Assembly: GCF_024757985.1 (NCBI RefSeq) | Contig: NZ_CP103289.1 | Coordinates: 1,736,001-1,800,000, forward strand | DNA length: 64,000 bases | Source: Cellulomonas sp. NS3 | GTDB lineage: Bacteria > Actinomycetota > Actinomycetes > Actinomycetales > Cellulomonadaceae | Direction: 5' to 3' | Part shown: positions 44,300-53,909 of the stretch, one piece after another | How positions within the stretch are numbered: position 1 is the stretch's first letter | How the letters are laid out: every line of letters begins with the position of its first letter | Notes under the pieces: model-generated | Told to the model about the DNA's origin: nothing | Seen by the model: the letters and a program-made list of their open reading frames with translations, nothing else | The model's database searches: none | Translations under genes and position numbers: made by a program

Positions 44300-46285
44300 T
44301 CACCAGATGCGCACGCGCTCCTCCGGCGCGAGGTACAGCGCGTCGCCGGGCTGCACGTCGTACGCCGTGTAGAACTCGTCGAGGTTGCGCAGCACGCCGT
44401 TGCAGCGGAACTCCGCGGGCGCGTGCGGGTCGACCGCGAGGCGACGGACCGCCTCCTCGTCGCGCGCCTTGGTCTGCCAGACCTGCGCCCAGCCGAGCAG
44501 CACGCGCTGCACGCCGGTCAGCCCGTCGATCACCGGGGCCTTGTCGAGCGGGCGCCCGAGCGCGAGGCGGTACGCCTTGAGCGCGATCGTGAGCCCGCCG
44601 AGGTCGCCGATGTTCTCGCCGACCGTCAGGGCGCCGTTGACGCGGTGCTCGTCGCCGAGCTGGGCCGGGGAGAACGCCGAGTACTGCGCGACGAGCGCGG
44701 CCGCCCGCTCCTCGAACTCGGCGCGGTCCTCGGCCGTCCACCAGTCCTCGAGCCGGCCGTCGCCGTCGTACTTCGAGCCCTGGTCGTCGAACCCGTGCCC
44801 GATCTCGTGCCCGATGACCGCGCCGATCCCGCCGAAGTTCACCGCGTCGTCGGCCTCGGCGTCGAAGAACGGCGGCTGGAGGATCGCGGCCGGGAACACG
44901 ATCTCGTTCATGCCCGGGTTGTAGTACGCGTTGACGGTCTGCGGCGTCATGAACCACTCGTCGCGGTCGATCGGCTTCCCGATCTTCGCGAGCTCGCGGT
45001 CCTGCTCGAACGCGTTGGCGCGCCGCACGTTCCCGAGGAGGTCGTCGGGCTCGACGACGAGCGCCGAGTAGTCGCGCCACCGCGCCGGGAAGCCGATCTT
45101 GGGCGTGAACGCGTCGAGCTTCGCGAGCGCCTTGACCCGCGTCTCCTCGCCCATCCAGTCGAGCTCGCCGATCGACTCGCGGTACGCCTCGACGAGGTGC
45201 CCGACGAGCACCTCCATGCGCTGCTTGTGCTCCGCGGGGAAGTGCCGCTCGACGTAGACCTTGCCGACGGCCTCGCCGAGGGCCGCCTGGACGAGCGCGA
45301 CGCCGCGCTTCCAGCGGTCCCGCAGCTCCTGGGCGCCGGTCAGCGTGCGGCCGTAGAAGTCGAAGTTCGCCTCGACCACCTCGGCCGGCAGGTACGGCGC
45401 GCGGGCGGAGACGAGGTGGTACGCCAGCCAGGCCTTCCAGTCCTCGAGCGGCAGCTCGGTCCACAGGCGCGCGAACACCTCGGCGAACGACGGCTCACGC
45501 ACGACGAGCTGCTCCATCGCCGCCTCGGGCGCGCCGAGCGCGCGGGCCCACGCGTGCCAGTCGAAGCCCGGCGCCGCCGCCGCGAGCGCGTCGAGCGTCG
45601 TCGGGTTGTAGGTCAGGTCCGCGTCGCGGTCCTTGACGACGTCCCAGTGGCCGGCGGCGAGCTGTGTCTCGAGCGCGACGACCCGGCCCGCGAGCTCGTC
45701 GGCCCGGTCCGCGTCGGCCACCGCGCCCCCGAGGCGCAGCATCCGGGCGACGTGGGGGCGGTACGCCGTGAGCACCTCGGCGTACTGCGCGTCCCGGTAG
45801 TACGACTCGTCGGGCAGCCCCAGGCCCGACTGCACGAGGTAGACGACGTACCGCGTCGGGTCCTTGGCGTCGTTGTCGACCCAGAAGCCGACCGCGCCCG
45901 CGCCGCCCGTGCGCTGGAGCGCGCCGAGGGCCTCCGTGAGCTCGGCCGCGGTGGTCGCGCCGTCGACGAGCGCGAGGTCCGCGCGCAGCGGCTCGACGCC
46001 GGCGGCCTCCACCCGGTCCTCGTCCATGAAGCTCGCGTACAGCGCGCCGACCTGGGCCTCGACACCCTCGCCCTCGCCCGCGGCGGCCCGCGCCGCGGCC
46101 TCCTCGATGATGACGCGGACCTGCTCCTCGGCGCGGTCGTGCAGCGCGCGGAACGCGCCGTCCGTCGCCCGGTCCGCCGGGATCTCGTGCGACGCGACCC
46201 ACCGGCCGTTGACGTGCGCGTAGAGGTCGTCCTGGGGGCGGACGTCGGTGTCGAGCGCGGTCAGGTCGATGCCGCTGCGTGCCAT
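44300..46285 (-). CDS. M13-family (neprilysin-like) zinc endopeptidase
   Basis: This 661-residue metallopeptidase has NAYYNPGMNEIVFPAAILQPPFF, the zinc site HEIGHGFDDQGSKYD near 493, and the third ligand in ENIGDLGGLTIALKAY. PEERVRIW is the conserved M13 C-terminus. It has no signal peptide or membrane helix, so it is probably cytosolic like other actinobacterial PepO-type enzymes, acting on short peptides. ATG 46285 was chosen at MARSGIDLTALD. The upstream extension is Arg-rich and lacks similarity. GAGGAGAG lies upstream. Confidence 0.94.
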   Translation of the reverse strand: MARSGIDLTALDTDVRPQDDLYAHVNGRWVASHEIPADRATDGAFRALHDRAEEQVRVIIEEAAARAAAGEGEGVEAQVGALYASFMDEDRVEAAGVEPLRADLALVDGATTAAELTEALGALQRTGGAGAVGFWVDNDAKDPTRYVVYLVQSGLGLPDESYYRDAQYAEVLTAYRPHVARMLRLGGAVADADRADELAGRVVALETQLAAGHWDVVKDRDADLTYNPTTLDALAAAAPGFDWHAWARALGAPEAAMEQLVVREPSFAEVFARLWTELPLEDWKAWLAYHLVSARAPYLPAEVVEANFDFYGRTLTGAQELRDRWKRGVALVQAALGEAVGKVYVERHFPAEHKQRMEVLVGHLVEAYRESIGELDWMGEETRVKALAKLDAFTPKIGFPARWRDYSALVVEPDDLLGNVRRANAFEQDRELAKIGKPIDRDEWFMTPQTVNAYYNPGMNEIVFPAAILQPPFFDAEADDAVNFGGIGAVIGHEIGHGFDDQGSKYDGDGRLEDWWTAEDRAEFEERAAALVAQYSAFSPAQLGDEHRVNGALTVGENIGDLGGLTIALKAYRLALGRPLDKAPVIDGLTGVQRVLLGWAQVWQTKARDEEAVRRLAVDPHAPAEFRCNGVLRNLDEFYTAYDVQPGDALYLAPEERVRIW

Positions 46286-46488
46286 GCGTTCTCTCGCTCT
46301 CCTCGGGCGTCCCACGAGCTCTCCTCGTGCGGGGCGCACCCAGCGTAGGCGTGGGGTGCTCACCGGCGACGGGCCGCGCCGCGGTGTTCGCTGGAGGCGT
46401 GCAGCCCGCCGGGCGTCCGCGGGCGTGGGCGCGGACCGGGCCCGGACGGCTCCCGCGCGGCCGGTCCGGGATGCGGCAGAATCGCCCC

Positions 46489-46938
46489 ATGCGCATCCAC
46501 GTCGCCGCCGACCACGCCGGTTTCGAGCTCAAGTCCGCCCTCACCGAGCACCTCCGGGCCGCGGGGCACGAGGTCGTGGACCACGGTGCGCACGAGTACG
46601 ACGCGCAGGACGACTACCCCCCGGTGTGCTTCGCGGCGGGCGAGGCCGTCGTCGCGGAGCCGGGCTCGCTCGGCATCGTGATCGGCGGGTCGGGCAACGG
46701 CGAGCAGATCGCTGCGAACAAGGTGCCCGGCGTGCGTGCGGTGCTCGCGTGGAGCACCGAGACCGCGCAGCTGGGCCGCCAGCACAACGACGCCAACGTG
46801 ATCGCGATCGGTGCGCGGCAGCACCCGGTCGACGACGCCGTCGCGCTCGTCGAGGCCTTCGTCGCCGAGCCCTTCAGCGGCGACCCGCGCCACCAGCGCC
46901 GCATCGACCTGCTCACGGCGTACGAGGCCGCTCGCTGA
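46489..46938 (+). CDS. rpiB: Ribose-5-phosphate isomerase B
   Basis: This 149-residue enzyme interconverts ribose 5-phosphate and ribulose 5-phosphate in the pentose phosphate pathway. VAADHAGFELK and VIGGSGNGEQIAANKV are diagnostic. The Glu in NGEQ replaces the catalytic Cys of E. coli RpiB, as in mycobacterial RpiB. The ATG at 46489 has CAGAAT exactly 6 nt upstream, so the transcript appears leaderless. Confidence 0.95.
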   Translation: MRIHVAADHAGFELKSALTEHLRAAGHEVVDHGAHEYDAQDDYPPVCFAAGEAVVAEPGSLGIVIGGSGNGEQIAANKVPGVRAVLAWSTETAQLGRQHNDANVIAIGARQHPVDDAVALVEAFVAEPFSGDPRHQRRIDLLTAYEAAR

Positions 46939-47010
46939 CCCTCGGGCGACCGAGCCTCCGTCGACCGGCGGCGCGCCCGCAGCTCGACCCGCGTCGCGAC
47001 CGGCCGCGGG

Positions 47011-48276
47011 TCAGAACGCCCAGCTGCACACCGGTGCGAGCGGCCACGCGAACGCGGTCGACGCCCGGTGCAGCGTCCCGGGCACGAGCTCGGTGACCAG
47101 GCCGGCCTGGCCCAGCGCACCGAGCGCGCGGCCTCCGAGGTAGGCGGCCCCGAGCTCGCGCACGTCGAGCGCGAGATCGGCCGGGTCGTCCGTCGGCTCG
47201 ACACGGGCGTCCCAGGTGCCGTCGGTGCCGACCTCGCCGGTGGTCACCCGCCACCGCCCGGCGTTCGCGGGCAGCCGGGCGTCCTGCACGTCGAGCACGA
47301 CGTCGACCGGAGCGCTCCACCGGCGGGCGGTGAGGGCCGCGCGCACGTCGAGGACGCGCAGCCACAGGTTGTCGGCGACGCGCGGTCGCGCGCCCCGCGG
47401 GTCGAGGAGCAGCTGCACGAGCGCGTCGTCCACCGCGAGCATCGGGGTCTCCACGACCGAGGTCAGGTCCAGGTCGAGCACGACCGACCACAGGCGGTGC
47501 GCGGCGGCCGCGTCGAGCGCGGCGAGGTCGTGCATCCGCACGACCATCGAGGGCTGCCCGTCCGTCCAGACCTCCTTCCGGCGCAGGAGCGCGTAGCCGC
47601 GGGGCTCGTCGCCGTCGAGGGCCGTGACGACGCGCAGCGGCTCGGCGCCGTCGCGCCACGCGGGCGGGTCCGCCAGGTGCTTGCGCCGCAGGGCGTCGGT
47701 GTCCCGGGTGATCCAGCCCGGCCGGCCCGCGCCCGCGGCGACGTGCACGCGCTGCACGAGCGGTCCGTGCACGTCCGGGTCGAGCTTCTCGTACCGCACG
47801 CCCAGGGCGTCCGAGCCCGGGACGGGGCGCAGCGCGGCGCCGCGCGGGACGTTCAGCCGCACGTTCTGGGCGGCGCTGCCGTAGCCGAACCGGCCGTAGA
47901 TCGCCGACTCCGCGGCGTACAGCGCGGACACCGGCTCGCCGCGGGCCAGCGACCGCGCGAAGTGGGCGTCGACCATCGTGGACAGCAGCCCGCGCCGGCG
48001 CTGGTCCGGCCGCGTGCCGACCCACGTCAGCCCCGCGCACGGGACGGAGCCGCCCGGCACGGGCAGGACGAGGCGGAACGAGCCGTGCACGGCGGCGAGC
48101 GAGCCGTCCGGTGCCTCGACGCCGACGGTCCGGTCCCACTCGAGGGTCATCGGGACCTGCGCGGACGTCTCGGCGTCGGGCTCGAACGCGAACGCGAGGT
48201 GGTCGACCTCGAGGAGCTCGTCCTTGCGCGACTCCGGGATCTCGACGACGCGGTAACCAGCGGGAGCAGACGTCAT
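47011..48276 (-). CDS. eis: Eis-type GNAT N-acetyltransferase
   Basis: This 421-residue protein has two GNAT domains and a sterol-carrier-like C-terminal domain, as in mycobacterial Eis. The acetyl-CoA loop is TWVGTRPDQRRRGLLSTMV, followed by ALYAAESAIYGRFGYG. The protein ends in a C-terminal Phe (VCSWAF), and in Eis the terminal carboxylate is catalytic. It probably acetylates amines, such as aminoglycosides or protein lysines. ATG 48276 has GAGGAT exactly 6 nt upstream and diverges from the phosphatase at 48371. Confidence 0.9.
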   Translation of the reverse strand: MTSAPAGYRVVEIPESRKDELLEVDHLAFAFEPDAETSAQVPMTLEWDRTVGVEAPDGSLAAVHGSFRLVLPVPGGSVPCAGLTWVGTRPDQRRRGLLSTMVDAHFARSLARGEPVSALYAAESAIYGRFGYGSAAQNVRLNVPRGAALRPVPGSDALGVRYEKLDPDVHGPLVQRVHVAAGAGRPGWITRDTDALRRKHLADPPAWRDGAEPLRVVTALDGDEPRGYALLRRKEVWTDGQPSMVVRMHDLAALDAAAAHRLWSVVLDLDLTSVVETPMLAVDDALVQLLLDPRGARPRVADNLWLRVLDVRAALTARRWSAPVDVVLDVQDARLPANAGRWRVTTGEVGTDGTWDARVEPTDDPADLALDVRELGAAYLGGRALGALGQAGLVTELVPGTLHRASTAFAWPLAPVCSWAF

Positions 48277-48370
48277 GCCCCCATCCTCGGGTGGAGCGGC
48301 GGCGCAGGTCACGTGCAATTCCGGCCGCGTCCGCCTGTCCCTGGACGTGCGCCCTGGATACCCTCACGAC

Positions 48371-49468
48371 GTGACGACATCGGGGGGCCGCGTCCGGGGC
48401 CGCGCGCCCGCCCGGGCCCGGTTCAGCGCGCTGCAGCGCCGGCTCGGGCTGCAGTCGCAGGTGGTCCTGACCGCTGCGCTCAGCGGCGTCAGCATCCTCG
48501 TCGTGCTGGGCGCGCTCACGTTCCCCGACTGGGTGCCGCCCGCGACGTTCCTGCTGCTCCTGCTCGTGAGCGCGTTCCTGCTGCGCTTCGGCGGGATGGC
48601 CGTGCTGTGCGGCTTCGTCCTCGCGGAGATCGTGCTGCTGTGGTCGAGCGGTCTGCGGACCCTCGTCCCGGGGGTGCTCGTGGTGCTCGCGATCTCGGTG
48701 GTCGCGGTGCTGTCGTTCGCGCGGGCCCGGGCGCGGCTCGGCCTCCAGGGCGCGCCGGGCGAGCTCATGCTCGTCGACCTGCGCGACCGCCTCGCGGCGC
48801 ACGGCCGCATCCCGCCGCTCCCGCCGGGCTGGCGCGTCGACACCGCGCTCCGGTCGGCGCACGCCGAGGCGTTCTCCGGGGACTTCATGGTCGCCACGAA
48901 GCGCGAGCGCGGGGACCAGCTCGAGATCGTGCTCGTCGACGTCTCCGGCAAGGGGCAGGACGCGGGGGTGCGGTCGCTGCTGCTGTCCGGCGCGTTCGGC
49001 GGGCTGCTCGGCTCGATGCCGCGCACGGAGTTCCTCGGGGCAGCCAACGAGTACCTGCTCTCCCAGGAGTGGGACGAGGGGTTCGCGACCGCGGTGCACG
49101 TCGCGGTGCACCTCGGGACGGGCGAGTACTGGATCGCGTCGGCGGGGCACCCGCCCGCGGTGCACCTGCACGCCGGCTCGGGGCGCATCGAGGTCGTCGA
49201 CACGGTCGGCAGCCCGGCTCTGGGGGTCGTCGGCAGCGTGACCTACACGGCACGGTCGGGCCGGCTCGACCACGGGGACGTCCTGCTGCTGTACACCGAC
49301 GGCCTCGTCGAGATGCCCGGCTACGACCTCGACCTGGGCATCGACCGGCTCATGGGCGCCGCGGAGCAGCTCCTCGCGACCCGGCGCGGAGGCGCGGAGG
49401 CCGTGCTCGCCGAGGTGCGCGCGGGCGAGAACGACGACCGGGCCCTCGTGCTCGTGCACCGCGACTGA
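48371..49468 (+). CDS. Membrane PP2C (SpoIIE-type) serine phosphatase
   Basis: This 365-residue phosphatase has about four N-terminal transmembrane helices (residues 35-115), then a PPM/SpoIIE domain. IVLVDVSGKGQDAGVRSLLL, AHPP-like ASAGHPPAVHLH, LLLYTDGLVEMPG and ENDDRALVLVHRD carry the metal-binding aspartates. Such enzymes usually dephosphorylate anti-anti-sigma factors (RsbU-like). No sigma factor is adjacent. GTG 48371 has TACCCT exactly 6 nt upstream. The alkyltransferase-like gene follows in 16 bp. Confidence 0.9.
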   Translation: MTTSGGRVRGRAPARARFSALQRRLGLQSQVVLTAALSGVSILVVLGALTFPDWVPPATFLLLLLVSAFLLRFGGMAVLCGFVLAEIVLLWSSGLRTLVPGVLVVLAISVVAVLSFARARARLGLQGAPGELMLVDLRDRLAAHGRIPPLPPGWRVDTALRSAHAEAFSGDFMVATKRERGDQLEIVLVDVSGKGQDAGVRSLLLSGAFGGLLGSMPRTEFLGAANEYLLSQEWDEGFATAVHVAVHLGTGEYWIASAGHPPAVHLHAGSGRIEVVDTVGSPALGVVGSVTYTARSGRLDHGDVLLLYTDGLVEMPGYDLDLGIDRLMGAAEQLLATRRGGAEAVLAEVRAGENDDRALVLVHRD

Positions 49469-49484
49469 GCGGGGGAGGCGCACC

Positions 49485-49820
49485 GTGGACGAGGAGTACC
49501 TCGAGGCCGTCCTCGACCTGGTGGAGCGGATCCCGGCCGGCCGGGCGATGACCTACGGCACGATCGCCGAGGTCGTCGCCGACGGGCTCGTGGCGTCGGG
49601 CGGCACGGCGCGCGGCGGTCCGCGCCAGGTCGGTCAGGTGCTCGCGCGCGCGGGCAGCGGCGTGCCGTGGTGGCGCGTCGTGAACGCCGCGGGCCGGCCG
49701 CCCGTGCACGCGACCCGGCGGGCGCTCGACCAGCTCGGCGCCGAGGGCACGCCCCTCACGGCCGACGGCACCCGCGTCGCGCTGCGCCGGGCGATCTGGT
49801 TCCCCGATGACGACGACTGA
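49485..49820 (+). CDS. Alkyltransferase-like protein (ATL)
   Basis: This 111-residue relative of O6-methylguanine-DNA methyltransferase has the DNA-binding segment MTYGTIAEV, GGPRQVGQVLARAG (Arg finger) and PWWRVVNAAGRP. The acceptor Cys of PCHRV is replaced by Trp, so it should bind alkylated guanine and flag it for nucleotide excision repair without removing the alkyl group. GGGGGAGG precedes GTG 49485. Confidence 0.93.
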   Translation: MDEEYLEAVLDLVERIPAGRAMTYGTIAEVVADGLVASGGTARGGPRQVGQVLARAGSGVPWWRVVNAAGRPPVHATRRALDQLGAEGTPLTADGTRVALRRAIWFPDDDD

Positions 49821-49847
49821 CGCCCGCGCCTCTGCGGCGCGGGCGTC
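49819..49847. terminator. Terminator overlapping the ATL stop codon
   Basis: GACGCCCGCGCC and GGCGCGGGCGTC pair perfectly around TCTGC. The left arm contains the last base pairs of the TGA stop, and the convergent sulfur operon ends 66 bp away. Confidence 0.72.
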
Positions 49848-49912
49848 GGTCGAGGGGTCGGGCCGTGTCGTGCGCGCGGTCGTCGAACCCGCCCGCCGCC
49901 GGACGTCGACCG

Positions 49913-50494
49913 TCAGGACGTGGCGCGCCGCGAGCTGATGACGCCCGTGTCGAAGCCCGCGAGGTGCAGGCCGCCGTGGAAACGCGCGTGCTCGATCTTC
50001 AGGCACCGGTCCATGACGACCTGGACCCCGGCGGCCTCGCCCCGCCGCGCGACGTCCTCGTGCCACGAGCCGAGCTGGAGCCACAGGGCCTTCACGCCGA
50101 CTGCGAGCGTCTCGTCGAGCACGCTCGGGAGGTCGTCGTGGCGGCGGAACACGTCGACGAGGTCGGGCACGACCGGCAGCGCCGCGAGCGACGGGTAGAC
50201 CGGGCGGCCGAGGATCTCGCTCGCGCGCGGGTTGACGAAGTACACCTCGTACGGCGAGCTCGACAGCAGGTATGTCGAGACGAAGTAGCTCGCGCGCGCC
50301 GGGTTCGTCGACGCCCCGACGATCGCGACCGTACGCGTGCGCCGCAGGAGCGCGAGCCGCTCCTGCGCGCCCGGACCCGTCCACGTGCGGGCCGGCTGCG
50401 CGGGCGCTCCGGCGTCGGCGGGCGCGGCTGTCGCGGTGGTGGACGGCACCGCGCAGGCGTCGCCGCCCCCGGCCGGGGGGATCACGGTGCTCAT
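49913..50494 (-). CDS. CoA-binding (YccU-type) protein
   Basis: This 193-residue Rossmann-fold protein of the CoA_binding_2 family has TVAIVGASTNPARASYFV, YEVYFVNPRASEILGRPVYPSLAALP, VVPDLVDVFRR and LWLQLGSWHEDVARRGEAAG with VVMDRCLKIEH. The conserved Cys may carry CoA or a persulfide. It is the last gene of the sulfur operon and overlaps metY by ATGA, which hints at a role in thioester or sulfur handling. The N-terminal 35 residues are Ala/Thr-rich and unusual. Confidence 0.88.
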   Translation of the reverse strand: MSTVIPPAGGGDACAVPSTTATAAPADAGAPAQPARTWTGPGAQERLALLRRTRTVAIVGASTNPARASYFVSTYLLSSSPYEVYFVNPRASEILGRPVYPSLAALPVVPDLVDVFRRHDDLPSVLDETLAVGVKALWLQLGSWHEDVARRGEAAGVQVVMDRCLKIEHARFHGGLHLAGFDTGVISSRRATS

Positions 50495-51801
50495 CGGGTC
50501 GCTCCGCTCGCCTCGGTGAGGGCCTGGTCGAGGTCCCACAGGATGTCCTCGACGTCCTCGATGCCGACGCTGAGCCGCACGAGGTCCACGGGGATGCCCG
50601 CGGCGACGAGCTGCTCGGCGCTCAGCTGCTGGTGCGTCGTGGACGCGGGGTGGATGACGAGCGTGCGCGCGTCGCCGATGTTCGCGAGGTGGCTCGCGAG
50701 CTGCAGGGCCTCGATGAACCGGCGGCCGACCTCGCGGCCGTCCCGCTCGGGCGTCGCGGCCAGCCCGAAGGCGAAGACCGAGCCCGGTCCCTGGGGCAGG
50801 TAGTGCGCGGCGCGCTCGTGGTGCGGGTGGCTCGGCAGCCCCGCCCAGTTCACGTAGGACACGCGAGGGTCCTCCTCGAGCCACCGGGCGACCGCGTGGG
50901 CGTTCGCGAGGTGCGCGTCGAGGCGCTGCGGCAGGGTCTCGACGCCCTGGAGCAGCTGGAACGCGGACTGCGCGGACAGCGCGGGGCCGATGTCGCGGAG
51001 CTGCTCGCTGCGCAGCTTGGTGAGGAAGCCGTACTCCCCGAAGTTCTCCCACCAGCTCACGCCGCCGTACGACGGCACGGGCTCGGTCATCTGCGGGAAG
51101 CGCCCGTTGCCCCAGTCGAACCGCCCCGACTCGACCACGACGCCGCCGAGCGTCGTGCCGTGCCCGCCGAGGAACTTGGTCGCGGAGTGGATGACGATGT
51201 CCGCGCCGTGCTCGATCGGCCGCAGGAGGTACGGCGTCGCGAGCGTCGAGTCGACGACGAGCGGGACCCCGGCGGCGTGCGCGACCTCGGCGAGCCCGGC
51301 GAGGTCGGCGATCTCGCCCGACGGGTTCGCGATGGACTCGACGTACACGACCTTGGTCTCGGGGCGGATCGCCGCGGCGAAGTCCGCGGGGTCGGTGCCG
51401 GGCACGAACGTCGTTTCGACGCCGAACCGGCGCAGCGTCACGTCGAGCTGCGTGACGGTGCCGCCGTAGAGCTGGGCCGCCGCGACGACGTGGTCGCCGG
51501 CCCCGACGAGCGCCGCGAAGACGATGAACTCGGCGGCCATGCCGGACGCGGTCGCCACGGCGCCGATCCCGCCCTCGAGCGAGGCGATGCGCTCCTCGAA
51601 CGCGGCGACCGTGGGGTTGCCGATGCGGGAGTAGATGTTGCCGTACTTCTGCAGCGCGAACAGCGTCGCGGCGTCGGTCGTGTCCTGGAACACGAACGAC
51701 GTCGACTGGTAGATCGGCACGGCGCGCGCGCCGGTCGCGGCGTCGGGGATGGCCCCGGCGTGCAGCGCGCGCGTGCGGAACCCGAAGCGGTGGTCGGTCA
51801 T
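50491..51801 (-). CDS. metY: O-acetylhomoserine sulfhydrylase
   Basis: This 436-residue PLP enzyme makes homocysteine from O-acetylhomoserine and sulfide. RTRALHAGAIPDAATGARAVPIYQSTSF opens the family pattern, SRIGNPTVAAFEERIASLEGG is typical, and the PLP lysine lies near 208 in HSATKFLGGHGT. It could also act as a gamma-lyase, but the length and the CGNIYSR-type region favour MetY. It overlaps both neighbours by 4 bp. Confidence 0.93.
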   Translation of the reverse strand: MTDHRFGFRTRALHAGAIPDAATGARAVPIYQSTSFVFQDTTDAATLFALQKYGNIYSRIGNPTVAAFEERIASLEGGIGAVATASGMAAEFIVFAALVGAGDHVVAAAQLYGGTVTQLDVTLRRFGVETTFVPGTDPADFAAAIRPETKVVYVESIANPSGEIADLAGLAEVAHAAGVPLVVDSTLATPYLLRPIEHGADIVIHSATKFLGGHGTTLGGVVVESGRFDWGNGRFPQMTEPVPSYGGVSWWENFGEYGFLTKLRSEQLRDIGPALSAQSAFQLLQGVETLPQRLDAHLANAHAVARWLEEDPRVSYVNWAGLPSHPHHERAAHYLPQGPGSVFAFGLAATPERDGREVGRRFIEALQLASHLANIGDARTLVIHPASTTHQQLSAEQLVAAGIPVDLVRLSVGIEDVEDILWDLDQALTEASGATR

Positions 51802-53909
51802 GCGGTGCGGGCCTCCTCGGCCTCGGTCGTGCGGGGGTGGGTCGCGTCGTCAGCCGGCGTGCCCGGCTGCACGGTACCCAGGATCCGGGCGATGTCCTCG
51901 ACGGCCCACGGGTTCTGCAGCGACGTGGTGTCGCCCAGTGTCTCGCCGTCCCACAGCTGGGCGAGCAGGCGGCGCAGGATCTTGCCCGAGCGGGTCTTGG
52001 GGACCTCGGGGACGACGACGACGTCGCGCGGCTTGGCGATCGGGCCGATGGCCGTCGCGACGTGCGCGCGGAGCTCGTCGCGCAGCGCCGCTGCCGCCGC
52101 CTGCCACGCCGCGACGTCCTCGACCGGCCCGGGCGGGGTCGTGGGCACGACGAACGCGGCGATGCCCTGCCCGGTGAGCGCGTCCAGCACTCCCGTCACG
52201 CCCGCCTCGCCCACGGCCGCGTGCGCGACGAGCGCGGACTCGATCTCGATCGTCGAGAGCAGGTGGCCCGAGACGTTGATCGCCTCGTCGACCCGGCCGA
52301 GCAGCCAGATGTCGCCGTCCTCGTCGTACCGCGCGCCGTCGCCCGCGAAGAACCAGCCCTGCGCGGCGTACCGGGACCAGTACGCGTCGCGGTACCGCTC
52401 GGGGTCGTTCCAGATGGTGCGGGCCATCGCCGGCCAGGTGCGGTCCAGCACGAGGAAGCCCTGCTCGCCCGGCGCGCTCCGCTCGCCCGCCTCGTCGACC
52501 ACGCGGGCCGAGACCCCGAGCGACGGCCGGGTGGCCGAGCCGGGCTTGAGCGTCGACACGCCGGGCACGGGAGCGACGATCGCCGCGCCCGTCTCCGACT
52601 GCCACCACGTGTCGACGACCGGCGCCTCGCCGCGGCCGAGGTTGCGGTGGAACCACGCCCACGCCTCGGGGTTGATCGCCTCGCCGACGCTGCCGAGCAG
52701 CCGGACCGAGGACAGGTCGTGCCCGGCGGGCACGTCGTTGCCGAACCACGTCATGAACGTCCGGATCAGGGTCGGCGCGGTGTAGTACACCGTGACGCCG
52801 TAGCGCTCGATGATCTCGAGGTGGCGCTCCTGGTGCGGGGCGTTCGGGACGCCCTCGTAGATCACCTGCGTCAGGCCGTTGGACAGCGGGCCGTAGATCT
52901 CGTACGTGTGCGCGGTGACCCAGGCGAGGTCCGCGGTGCACCAGTGCACGTCGTCGTCGCGCGCGTCGAAGTGCAGCCAGTGCGACCACGACGCCTGCGT
53001 GAGGTAGCCGCCCGCGGTGTGCACGAGCCCCTTGGGCCGCCCGGTCGTGCCGGACGTGTAGATGATGAAGAGCGGGGTCTCCGAGTCGAACGACTCGGCC
53101 TCGTGGACGTCGCTCGCCGCGCCGACCACGTCGTGCCACCAGACGTCGCGGCCCTCGGTCCACGGCACGTCGGGCGTCGCGTCGCCGGTGCGGCGCACCA
53201 CGAGCACGTGCTCGAGGGTGTCGAGCCCCTCGGCGGCCCGGTCCGCGGTCGCCTTGGTCGGCGTCGCGACGCCGCGGCGGAACTGGCCGTCGGACGTCAC
53301 GAGCAGCTTCGCGCCGGTGTCCTGGAGCCGGAACCGCACGGCCTCCGCGGAGAACCCGCCGAAGACGAGCGAGTGGATCGCGCCGATCCGGGCGATCGCG
53401 AGCGTCACGACCACGGTCTCGACGAGGACGGGCAGGTAGACGACGACGCGGTCGCCCGTCCCGACGCCGAGCGCGGTGAGCGCGTTCGCCGCGCAGGCCA
53501 CCTCGCGCTGCAGCTCGGCGTAGGTCACCGCCCGGCGGTCGCCCGGCTCGCCCTCGAAGAACAGCGCGACCTTGTCACCCTTGCCGGCGGCGACGTGCCG
53601 GTCGACGCAGTTCACCGCGACGTTGAGCGTCCCGCCGAGGAACCAGCGCGCCTCGGGGACGCTCAGCGGCGCGTCGGGGTCGTCGCTCGTGGGGACGGCC
53701 GGCGACCACGTGTGCGCGGTGTGCCACGGGGTGTCCCACTGCAGCCGCCGGGCGGCGTCCTCCCAGAACGCGACCGGGTCCGCGTCGGCGGACTCGGCGA
53801 GCCGGGCGTGCTCGGCCGGGCCGACCTGGGCATGCGCGGAGAACGACGCCGGGGCGGGGTAGGAGCGCTCGCGCGCGTGGGTCGTCACGGTGTCGGTGCC
53901 GGTCGTCAC
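51798..53909 (-). CDS. Acetyl/acyl-CoA synthetase (AcsA-like)
   Basis: This 703-residue AMP-forming synthetase activates acetate or a short acyl acid to acyl-CoA. GTLNVAVNCVDRHV, the ATP loop YTSGTTGRPKG (about 285), WWQSETGAA and the catalytic acetylatable Lys in PKTRSGKILRR (about 643) are clear. Its place inside a sulfonate-MetY operon suggests it may activate an organosulfonate-derived acid or supply acetyl-CoA for O-acetylhomoserine. This is inference. GTG 53909 overlaps the permease by GTGA, with GGAGGTGG as its Shine-Dalgarno. Confidence 0.9.
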   Translation of the reverse strand: MTTGTDTVTTHARERSYPAPASFSAHAQVGPAEHARLAESADADPVAFWEDAARRLQWDTPWHTAHTWSPAVPTSDDPDAPLSVPEARWFLGGTLNVAVNCVDRHVAAGKGDKVALFFEGEPGDRRAVTYAELQREVACAANALTALGVGTGDRVVVYLPVLVETVVVTLAIARIGAIHSLVFGGFSAEAVRFRLQDTGAKLLVTSDGQFRRGVATPTKATADRAAEGLDTLEHVLVVRRTGDATPDVPWTEGRDVWWHDVVGAASDVHEAESFDSETPLFIIYTSGTTGRPKGLVHTAGGYLTQASWSHWLHFDARDDDVHWCTADLAWVTAHTYEIYGPLSNGLTQVIYEGVPNAPHQERHLEIIERYGVTVYYTAPTLIRTFMTWFGNDVPAGHDLSSVRLLGSVGEAINPEAWAWFHRNLGRGEAPVVDTWWQSETGAAIVAPVPGVSTLKPGSATRPSLGVSARVVDEAGERSAPGEQGFLVLDRTWPAMARTIWNDPERYRDAYWSRYAAQGWFFAGDGARYDEDGDIWLLGRVDEAINVSGHLLSTIEIESALVAHAAVGEAGVTGVLDALTGQGIAAFVVPTTPPGPVEDVAAWQAAAAALRDELRAHVATAIGPIAKPRDVVVVPEVPKTRSGKILRRLLAQLWDGETLGDTTSLQNPWAVEDIARILGTVQPGTPADDATHPRTTEAEEARTA